From positions 62,001-126,000 of the forward strand of contig NZ_BMRF01000019.1 of assembly GCF_014648495.1 (NCBI RefSeq): a stretch of 64,000 bases of DNA. Reading direction: 5' to 3'. Below the pieces are notes generated by a model. It was not told where the DNA came from and did no database searches. It saw nothing but the letters and a program-made list of their open reading frames with translations. Shown here one piece after another: positions 58,304 through 64,000 of the stretch (positions are counted from its first letter, which is position 1; every line of letters starts with the position of its first letter). The position numbers and the translations under genes are program-made. Origin of the DNA: Actinomadura cremea (lineage in GTDB: Bacteria > Actinomycetota > Actinomycetes > Streptosporangiales > Streptosporangiaceae).

Positions 58304-58813
58304 TCACCCGCCGCCCGCCGCCGCCGCGAGCGTCCAGAACAGGAACAGCACCGCGGACGTCACGGCCCACGCGAGCGCCCGCCAGGACAGGTCGCCGCAG
58401 CGGTGCGCGGCCGACAGCAGCCGCCGCAGCTCCCGGTCGCGGACGGCCTCGTCCAGCGCGGCGGCCGACGCGAACGTCGTCCACGGGACCCCCGGATCCA
58501 GCGGCGCGCCGGTGCGGCCCCGGACCTCGCCGAGCACCGACAGCAGCGTCCGCCGGGACCGGACGGCGAGGGCCGCCGAGGTCGCGAACGTCGCGGCGAG
58601 CACGGGCAGCAGCGCCAGCGCGGTGAGGCCGGGACGCCCGGCGGCCAGCCGCGTGGCGGTCCCGACCAGTACCAGGGTGAGCAGCACCGCCGCGACGGCG
58701 GCGTCCTGCCCGCAGAGCCGGACCAGCGCGCAGGCCTGCCCGAGGACGTCCCCGGGCGGCTCCGGACGCGGTCCGGGACGAGACGCGGTGACCCGCCGAT
58801 CCACCTGCATCAT
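58304..58813 (-). CDS. Three-TM membrane protein, Pycsar-effector (PycTM/DUF5706)-like topology
   Basis: 169 residues. After a short soluble N-terminus (DVLGQACALVRLCGQDAA) come TM1 (VAAVLLTLVLVGTATRLAAG) and TM2 (LTALALLPVLAATFATSAALAV). A cytoplasmic amphipathic stretch (FASAAALDEAVRDRELRRLLSAAHRCG) precedes TM3 (WAVTSAVLFLFWTLAAAAG). This helix-TM-TM-helix-TM order is that of PycTM effectors, which disrupt membranes when a cyclic nucleotide signal arrives. The assignment is by topology and spacing, not a sequence match I can verify. ATG 58813 has GTGAGGACGG upstream. It is the first gene of the operon; the CRP-STAND gene starts three bases after its stop. Confidence 0.6.
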   Translation of the reverse strand: MMQVDRRVTASRPGPRPEPPGDVLGQACALVRLCGQDAAVAAVLLTLVLVGTATRLAAGRPGLTALALLPVLAATFATSAALAVRSRRTLLSVLGEVRGRTGAPLDPGVPWTTFASAAALDEAVRDRELRRLLSAAHRCGDLSWRALAWAVTSAVLFLFWTLAAAAGGG

Positions 58814-58901
58814 CGCACCGTCCTCACGGTCGAACCCGATCTTCCACGACCATGGTGCGGCGGCGCGAGGAGGTTTTCCGTCCGCCAATGCACGGTTCGG
58901 C

Positions 58902-58917
58902 TGAGTCCGGTGACTCA
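58902..58917. promoter_or_regulatory. CRP/FNR-type palindrome upstream of the CRP-STAND operon
   Basis: TGAGTCCGGTGACTCA: TGAGT-N6-ACTCA, the 5-6-5 geometry of CRP sites, perfect over all outer bases. It lies 90 bases before the membrane-protein gene and 100 before the divergent metallo-hydrolase. Two CRP-type proteins encoded in the operon could bind it. Confidence 0.55.
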
Positions 58918-59016
58918 ATCCCGCCGCGCCCGCGCGGCCCCGCCCGGCCGTGCTCGGCGCCGCCGATGGGGGAGGATGGTCGTCCGGCATCCAACGCGGC
59001 CTTCCAGGGAGGACCC

Positions 59017-59682
59017 ATGACCTACACGGGGAACGTCGAGCCCGGCGGGCGGCCCGACGTACGGGAACTACCGGGACTGACGGTCACGAAGGTGTCGGTC
59101 GGCCCGTACGACAACAACGCCTACCTCCTGCGCTGCACCGCCACGGGCGAGCAGCTGCTGGTGGACGCGGCCAACGAGGCGTCCCGGCTGCTGGAACTGG
59201 TCGGCGACGGCCCGCTCTCCCGGATCGTCACCACCCACCGGCACCAGGACCACTGGATGGCGCTCAGCGAGGTGACGCGCGCGACCGGCGCGCCCGTCGT
59301 CGCACACCCCCACGACGCCGAGGCGCTGCCCGAACCCGTCGCCGAGCCCGTCGAGCACGGCGACACCGTCCAGGTCGGACGCGCCGCGCTCGAGGTGATC
59401 CACCTGCGCGGGCACACGCCCGGCTCGATCGCGCTGCTGTACGACGCGGGCGGGGAGCTCGCCGACCGGCCGCACCTGTTCACCGGCGACAGCCTGTTCC
59501 CCGGCGGCGTCGGCAACACCTGGGGCGACCCGACGCTGTTCAAGCAGCTGCTCGCCGACGTGGAGGAGCGCGTCTTCGCGCGGCTCCCGGACGCCACCTG
59601 GTTCTATCCCGGGCACGGCAAGGACTCCACGCTCGCCCGCGAGCGCCCGGCCGTCCCGGAGTGGCGCGCCCGCGGCTGGTGA
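59017..59682 (+). CDS. MBL-fold metallo-hydrolase (glyoxalase II-like)
   Basis: 221 residues. The metal site is complete: THRHQDHW, His in LRGHTPGS, Asp in FTGDSLFPGG and His in YPGHGKDS. NNAYLLRC near the N-terminus is typical of glyoxalase II-like thioester hydrolases, so a mycothiol or CoA thioester is a reasonable but unproven substrate. ATG 59017 has an AGGGAGGA ribosome site. It is divergent from the CRP-STAND operon and might share the palindrome-bearing promoter region. Confidence 0.85.
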   Translation: MTYTGNVEPGGRPDVRELPGLTVTKVSVGPYDNNAYLLRCTATGEQLLVDAANEASRLLELVGDGPLSRIVTTHRHQDHWMALSEVTRATGAPVVAHPHDAEALPEPVAEPVEHGDTVQVGRAALEVIHLRGHTPGSIALLYDAGGELADRPHLFTGDSLFPGGVGNTWGDPTLFKQLLADVEERVFARLPDATWFYPGHGKDSTLARERPAVPEWRARGW

Positions 59683-59779
59683 CCCGCCGCGCCCGTACGC
59701 CGCCGCCGAACGCCGAGCCCGCCCGCGAGGCCGCGCCCGGCCGCCGTCCCGTCCGGAACAACCGGCGGGGAGTGTTCGT

Positions 59780-60406
59780 TTGTCAGACCACACATCCGGC
59801 GGCCAGGAGAACAACATCCACGACATCGATGAGGTGGATCCGGGCCCGGCGCTGCACTACCCGGCCGGTTCCCTCGTGCTCGTCGCCGGCCTCCCCGGCG
59901 CCGGGAAGAGCACGCTGCTGAACCGGCTGTACGGCCTTCGCGGAGACGAGATCGCGCCGGTGCCCGCCGGGGAGGTCCTCGTGATCGACTCCGGGCAGGC
60001 GCGGAACTGGTGGGCCCGGCGGCTGCGCCCGCTGCCCGCGGTCCTGCGCACCCCGCTGATCCACACCACGCACGTGTGGCGGATCGGCCGGGCCGTGCTG
60101 CGCGGCCGCGGCGTCGTCGCCCACACCCGGGGCACCTGGCCGCACATCCTGCACCTCTTCGCGTGGATGGCGCGGATGCACGGCGGCCGGCTGCACCTGA
60201 TCCTGATCGACGTCGACCCCGAGACGGCGCGGGCCGGGCAGTTCGCCCGCGGCCGGGTGGTCACCCGCGCGACGTTCCACCGGCACTGCCGCCGCTGGCG
60301 CCCGCTGCTCGACAGCGCCCGGGACGGCGCCGTCCCGCCCGCCGCCGGCGTCACCGTGCTGGACCGCAACACCGCCGACAAGCTGCAGGTCATCCGCTTC
60401 GACTGA
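59780..60406 (+). CDS. P-loop ATPase/kinase-like protein
   Basis: 208 residues. Walker A GLPGAGKSTLL is near residue 38. The strand LILIDVDPETARAGQFARGRVV ends in an Arg-rich lid like those of zeta-toxin or nucleoside/polynucleotide kinases, so it may phosphorylate a small molecule or nucleic acid end. The start appears to be TTG 59780, with GGGGAG about ten bases upstream; no ATG or GTG in frame fits. It is convergent with the lipase gene, six bases between stops. Confidence 0.75.
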   Translation: MSDHTSGGQENNIHDIDEVDPGPALHYPAGSLVLVAGLPGAGKSTLLNRLYGLRGDEIAPVPAGEVLVIDSGQARNWWARRLRPLPAVLRTPLIHTTHVWRIGRAVLRGRGVVAHTRGTWPHILHLFAWMARMHGGRLHLILIDVDPETARAGQFARGRVVTRATFHRHCRRWRPLLDSARDGAVPPAAGVTVLDRNTADKLQVIRFD

Positions 60407-60412
60407 GGCCCG

Positions 60413-61705
60413 TCACCGCAGTCCGGCGAACCAGCGCGCCACCATGCCGGTCGCCGCCACGTTCGACCCCAGATGCCGCGATCCCTCGTGGAGCCGGTCG
60501 TCCACGTCGACGACCGGCACGCGCACGCCGCGAGCCCGCAACGCCGCCGCGCAGGCCGCGGTGTTCGCGGTGACCGCCTGCTCGTCGCCGTCCATCCTGT
60601 ACAGCCGGACGGGCACGCGCGGCGTCCAGGCGGTGCAGACCTCGCCGTCCACGCGCAGCCCCTCGGCGAACGCCCCCGACGGGCTGCGCAGGAGCTCCAG
60701 GCCGCGCGGGGTGAGCAGCTCGTCGAGCGTGCCGGGAAGGCCGTTCAGCATGTCCGGGCCGGGCGTCGTGCCGTCGAAGAACTTCTCCACCCGCCCGGCG
60801 TACGGGTCCTGGAACAGCTCCGACGGCTCCCGGTAGACGCCGCCGAAGACCCGGTTCCAGGACGTGAACAGGTACGACACGTAAGCGACCGCCATTTTCG
60901 GGGCGACCTCGCCGCTCAGCAGCGCGGGCAGCTCCGATCCCCGGAAGTCGTAGGCACCGCTGATCGGGGCCACCGCGCGGACCCGGAACCGCCGGTCGGC
61001 GCCGTCCTGCAGCGCCCGCGCGAGCCCCAGCGCCGACGACGCGCCCTGCGAGAACCCGGTGACCAGGACGTCCCGTTCCAGAACGTGCCCCCGGCTCGGG
61101 ACGAACGCGCGGGCCGCCCGCAGCATGTCCAGCGCCGCCGACGACTCGGACGGCACGTGCTTCCACGGGTGGACGCCCGGCCCCTCGCCGAGCCCCAGGT
61201 AGTCGGGGGCGACGGCGGCGAACCCGGCGGCGCCGAACGTGACGGCCGGGCCGCGCGACCAGACGTCGCCGGCGACCGACGGCGCGTCCGGCTTGTAGCT
61301 GGTCGTGCCGTGCGTGTAAGAGACGGTGGAGAGCCGGCGCTCGCCGGTGCGGGGAAGCACCAGCAGGCCGCTGGCGGTGGTCGCCCGGCCGCGCGCGTCG
61401 ATCGTCCGGTAGACGAGCCGGTAGGCGTCCACCCCGTACCGGACGGACGCGGTGTCGAAGTCCGCGCTCGCCAGCCACGGGCGCACCTCCGCGGCGGTCA
61501 TGCCGCCCAGGTGCCGTGCGGACACCAGGCTCCCCCGCCGGACCTGCCCGTGCCCCTTCCCGGCGGCGGCCTCGGCGGACGCGGTCGCCGGCCGGCCCGT
61601 CGCGTCGGCCGCGGCCGGGACGGCGGTGGCGGCGGCCGTCGCGACGCCCGCCGCGACGGCTCCCGCCGCGAGACCCGCGGTGATGCGGGGAGCGGGACGG
61701 AACAT
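60413..61705 (-). CDS. Secreted lipase/alpha-beta hydrolase
   Basis: 430 residues. A signal peptide (RPAPRITAGLAAGAVAAGVA, Ala-rich cleavage region) exports it. The lipase family (LIP, PF03583-like) layout is visible: YTHGTTSYKPDAPS, VAPDYLGLGEGPGVHPW, the nucleophile in VTGFSQGASSALG, then a YRMDGDEQAV acid segment and His in DRLHEGSRHLGS. It would hydrolyse lipids or esters outside the cell. ATG 61705 has a GAAGGAGA ribosome site; the frame to 61768 lacks one. Confidence 0.85.
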   Translation of the reverse strand: MFRPAPRITAGLAAGAVAAGVATAAATAVPAAADATGRPATASAEAAAGKGHGQVRRGSLVSARHLGGMTAAEVRPWLASADFDTASVRYGVDAYRLVYRTIDARGRATTASGLLVLPRTGERRLSTVSYTHGTTSYKPDAPSVAGDVWSRGPAVTFGAAGFAAVAPDYLGLGEGPGVHPWKHVPSESSAALDMLRAARAFVPSRGHVLERDVLVTGFSQGASSALGLARALQDGADRRFRVRAVAPISGAYDFRGSELPALLSGEVAPKMAVAYVSYLFTSWNRVFGGVYREPSELFQDPYAGRVEKFFDGTTPGPDMLNGLPGTLDELLTPRGLELLRSPSGAFAEGLRVDGEVCTAWTPRVPVRLYRMDGDEQAVTANTAACAAALRARGVRVPVVDVDDRLHEGSRHLGSNVAATGMVARWFAGLR

Positions 61706-61786
61706 GGGAATCTCCTTCGTCCGGAATCGGTCCCGTAACCCTCCACGGGACGGCATCGCGCCCACCACGCCCGCAATGACGATCTT

Positions 61787-61809
61787 GGACCCGCTACCTG
61801 AGCGGGTCC
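61787..61809. repeat. Perfect 9-bp hairpin in a divergent promoter region
   Basis: GGACCCGCT pairs with AGCGGGTCC across a 5-base loop, between the divergent lipase and mscR genes. In this position it is unlikely to be a terminator and may be an operator. Confidence 0.45.
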
Positions 61810-61947
61810 GGTGTCACTCCCGAGCATGACGCCGTCACGGCCGGTCCCCGCGGGAAGCGAGTTTTCCGATTGGTGAAAGTGGCGTGGGACGGGTGGTGCG
61901 GGAATTTATAGGGTCGTCGGACACCGCAACGACGAGGAGACACGAGC

Positions 61948-63033
61948 ATGGCGCAGCAGGTACGCGGGGTCGTCGCACCGGGCCGGGGAGAGCCGGTGCG
62001 GATCGAGACGATCACGATTCCCGACCCCGGCCCGGGGGAGGCGGTGGTGGACGTCCAGGCGTGCGGGGTCTGCCACACCGACCTGCACTACCGGGAGGGC
62101 GGGATCAACGACGAGTTCCCGTTCCTGCTCGGGCACGAGGCCGCCGGGATCGTCGAGTCGGTCGGAGAGGGCGTCACCGAGGTCGCGCCGGGCGACTTCG
62201 TCGTGCTCAACTGGCGCGCGGTGTGCGGGCAGTGCCGGGCGTGCCTGCGGGGACGTCCGTGGTACTGCTTCGACACCCACAACGCGTCGCAGAAGATGAC
62301 GTTGGCGGACGGCACGGAACTGTCGCCCGCGCTCGGCATCGGCGCGTTCGCCGACAAGACGCTGGTGGCGGCCGGGCAGTGCACGAAGGTCGACCCGGCG
62401 GCGAAGCCGGAGGTCGCGGGGCTGCTCGGGTGCGGGGTGATGGCGGGCCTCGGCGCGGCGATCAACACCGGGAACGTCGGCCGGGGCGACGCGGTCGCGG
62501 TCATCGGGTGCGGCGGGGTCGGCGCGGCGTCGGTGCTCGGCGCGCGGCTGGCCGGCGCGGCGAAGATCATCGCGATCGACCTGGACGAGCGCAAGCTCGC
62601 CACCGCGGCCTCGCTGGGCGCGACGCACACGATCCACGCGAAGGACGCCGACGTCGTCGAGTCCGTGCGGGAGCTGACCGGCGGGTTCGGCGCGGACGTG
62701 GTGATCGAGGCGGTGGGCCGCCCGGAGACCTACGAGCAGGCCTTCTACGCCCGCGACCTCGCCGGGACGGTCGTGCTGGTCGGGGTGCCGACGCCGGAGA
62801 TGAGGCTCGAACTGCCGCTGCTGGACGTCTTCGGCCGCGGCGGCTCGCTGAAGTCGTCCTGGTACGGCGACTGCCTGCCCTCGCGCGACTTCCCGATGCT
62901 CATCGACCTGTACCTGCAGGGGCGCCTCGACCTGGACGCGTTCGTCACCGAGACGATCGGGATCGGCGACGTCGAGGCGGCGTTCGAGAAGATGCACCAC
63001 GGCGACGTCCTGCGCTCGGTGGTGATGCTCTGA
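61948..63033 (+). CDS. mscR: S-(hydroxymethyl)mycothiol dehydrogenase
   Basis: 361 residues, a zinc-dependent medium-chain alcohol dehydrogenase. The catalytic zinc site is in [10 protein letters not shown] and GHEAAG; the structural zinc cysteines are in [15 protein letters not shown]. The NAD loop is [13 protein letters not shown] with acidic [24 protein letters not shown] is typical of the mycothiol-dependent formaldehyde enzyme, which oxidises the formaldehyde-mycothiol adduct. It has a GAGGAGA ribosome site and TATAGGGT as -10 candidate near 61910-61918. The next gene overlaps its stop. Confidence 0.88.
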   Translation: MAQQVRGVVAPGRGEPVRIETITIPDPGPGEAVVDVQACGVCHTDLHYREGGINDEFPFLLGHEAAGIVESVGEGVTEVAPGDFVVLNWRAVCGQCRACLRGRPWYCFDTHNASQKMTLADGTELSPALGIGAFADKTLVAAGQCTKVDPAAKPEVAGLLGCGVMAGLGAAINTGNVGRGDAVAVIGCGGVGAASVLGARLAGAAKIIAIDLDERKLATAASLGATHTIHAKDADVVESVRELTGGFGADVVIEAVGRPETYEQAFYARDLAGTVVLVGVPTPEMRLELPLLDVFGRGGSLKSSWYGDCLPSRDFPMLIDLYLQGRLDLDAFVTETIGIGDVEAAFEKMHHGDVLRSVVML

Positions 63034-63662
63034 TGGCGGCCGAGATCGAGATTCTCGTCACGTCCGGGACGTTCTCGCTGGACGGCGGCACCTGGGACGT
63101 CGACAACAACGTCTGGATCGTCGGCGACGCCGACGAGGCGATCGTCATCGACGCCGCGCACGACGACGGGGCGATCTTCAACGCGCTGGACGGCCGCAGG
63201 CTGGTGGCGATCGTGTCGACGCACGGCCACGACGACCACATCGACGCGGCCCCCGCGCTCGCCGCCGCCACGGGCGCACCCGTCCTGCTGCACCCGGACG
63301 ATCTCATGCTGTGGAAGCGGCGGCACCCGGACCGCGACCCCGACGGGGAGCTGGCGGACGGACAGGTCATCACGATCGCCGGCACGGACCTGACCGTCAT
63401 GCACACCCCCGGCCACAGCCCGGGCGCCGTGTGCCTGCACGCACCCGAACTGGGGGCGCTGTTCTCCGGCGACACCCTGTTCCAGGGCGGTCCGGGGGCG
63501 ACCGGACGGTCGTTCTCCGACTTCCCGACGATCATCACGTCGATCCGCGAGCGGCTGCTGGCGCTGCCCCCGGACACCTACGTCTACCCCGGCCACGGTG
63601 AGGGCACCACCATCGGCGACGAGGCTCCGCACCTCGACGAGTGGATCGCCCGGGGGCACTGA
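63033..63662 (+). CDS. MBL-fold hydrolase, partner of mscR
   Basis: 209 residues. The metal site is THGHDDHID, then His in TPGHSPGAV, Asp in FSGDTLFQGG and His in YPGHGEGT. It begins one base inside the mscR stop (TGATG), so the two are translated together. In this pairing it most likely hydrolyses S-formylmycothiol, the product of MscR, to formate and mycothiol. That role is inferred from the operon, which is widely conserved in actinobacteria. Confidence 0.85.
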   Translation: MAAEIEILVTSGTFSLDGGTWDVDNNVWIVGDADEAIVIDAAHDDGAIFNALDGRRLVAIVSTHGHDDHIDAAPALAAATGAPVLLHPDDLMLWKRRHPDRDPDGELADGQVITIAGTDLTVMHTPGHSPGAVCLHAPELGALFSGDTLFQGGPGATGRSFSDFPTIITSIRERLLALPPDTYVYPGHGEGTTIGDEAPHLDEWIARGH

Positions 63663-63676
63663 GGCCCGGTCGTTCC

Positions 63677-63708
63677 AGGGCGGCGTCCCCCATCGGGGGC
63701 GCCGCCCT
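63677..63708. terminator. Bidirectional hairpin between the mscR pair and the cyclase gene
   Basis: AGGGCGGCG-CCCCC pairs with GGGGG-CGCCGCCCT with one bulged base, between convergent stops at 63662 and 63755. Confidence 0.7.
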
Positions 63709-63754
63709 CCGCGTCGGCGCGCCGGGGCGGGGAGCCCGCTCCTGAGGCGCGGGC

Positions 63755-64000
63755 CTAGGACGGATCGGCGGGCGCGGCCAGGCGCGTGGGACGGGTGCGG
63801 CCGCGCAGGACGACCTCGTCGCCGAGGGACCAGCGCGCCGCCTCGTCCGGCCCGGCGGCGTCGACGAGGGACCCGGCGGCGAGGAGGCGCGCGGGGGTGG
63901 TCTTGGCGAGGTCGGTGAGGCGCGCGGCCTCGTTGACCGGGTCGCCGATCACGGTGTACTCGAAGCGCTCCTCGGCGCCGATGTGCCCGGCGACGGCCTC
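63755..64000 (-). CDS. Class III adenylate/guanylate cyclase, C-terminal end (gene continues beyond the window)
   Basis: 82 residues are visible, reading EAVAGHIGAEERFEYTVIGD, then PVNEAARLTDLAKTTPARLL. This is the end of a class III cyclase catalytic domain: the NxxAR region (NEAARL) with the transition-state Asn and Arg, and the IGAEERFEYTVIGDPVN block typical of mycobacterial HAMP-linked cyclases (Rv1318c group). It would make cAMP or cGMP. It lies about 5 kb from the operon for two CRP-domain proteins and a Pycsar-like membrane protein. Stop TAG at 63755. Confidence 0.85.
   Translation of the reverse strand, partial: EAVAGHIGAEERFEYTVIGDPVNEAARLTDLAKTTPARLLAAGSLVDAAGPDEAARWSLGDEVVLRGRTRPTRLAAPADPS

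Noticed and set aside
54521-59020. 1499-codon + strand open frame
   Set aside because: Shadow of the CRP-STAND-TPR gene; repeats in it mirror the TPR coding repeats.
1-64000. CRISPR arrays, tRNA or rRNA genes, intact insertion sequences
   Set aside because: No regularly spaced repeats, TTCGAATCC-type tRNA arms, rRNA segments or transposase motifs were seen. A tRNA/Rfam scan would be needed to exclude small RNAs.

Overview
The window is very GC-rich DNA with compact, often overlapping genes and strong GC third-position bias. It carries a mycothiol-dependent formaldehyde dehydrogenase, a mycothiol-dependent isomerase-type protein, an HrdB/SigA-like sigma factor, DUF3040, DUF3618 and WYL proteins and SOS boxes of the mycobacterial type. 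Together these point to the chromosome of a filamentous actinomycete, probably near Thermomonosporaceae/Actinomadura. That placement is an inference. I recognised no rRNA, tRNA, CRISPR array or intact transposase.

Layout. 1-4.8 kb: an RNA ligase and an HD-Pnk kinase/phosphoesterase, which together would heal and seal broken RNA. They are separated by a 3 kb patch holding one intact epoxide-hydrolase-like gene and the wrecks of a TetR gene and an FAD monooxygenase. 4.8-8.6 kb: an SDR enzyme, a three-gene envelope-stress-like operon (holin-X/DUF1469, DUF3618, YihY/BrkB) and a GNAT acetyltransferase. 8.6-15.1 kb: a WYL regulator divergent from a hydrolase, a cytochrome P450, a secreted esterase, an AI-2E-family exporter and a thioesterase. 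15.2-20.1 kb: a large unrecognised proline-rich protein with a degenerate AAA-like domain, a WYL-DinB fusion and an RsbW-like kinase. 20.5-24.5 kb: DUF3040, a GHL10 lipoprotein, a decayed SOS-box-bearing radical SAM gene, a small membrane protein and a spermidine-synthase-like protein.

24.5-31.7 kb: BioY, isochorismate synthase, a two-gene K+/H+ antiporter, an Fpg/Nei glycosylase, a fatty-acid desaturase and a tyrosine phosphatase. 31.8-40.4 kb: an MFS exporter, photolyase, menaquinone genes menD-menC-menB divergent from menE, and a CDF metal exporter. 40.7-48.3 kb: a sigma factor with a strong terminator, a phytase-like secreted protein, nitrate/nitrite assimilation genes (nitrate reductase, nirD, HemD-regulator fusion) and a NUDIX hydrolase. 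48.3-52 kb: uvrA divergent from a toxin-antitoxin pair. 52-64 kb: metallo-beta-lactamase-fold enzymes, two CRP-type proteins, a three-TM membrane protein, an ATPase, a secreted lipase, the mscR formaldehyde pair and the end of a class III nucleotide cyclase.

The most unusual unit is the operon at 53.7-58.8 kb. It encodes a membrane protein with Pycsar-effector-like topology, a 1291-residue fusion of a CRP-type sensor/HTH to a STAND (NB-ARC) ATPase and TPR repeats, and a second CRP/FNR regulator. A palindrome with CRP-site geometry lies in its promoter region, and a nucleotide cyclase gene lies about 5 kb away. Strand composition also flips sharply near 22.5 kb, from G-rich to C-rich on the + strand regardless of gene direction.
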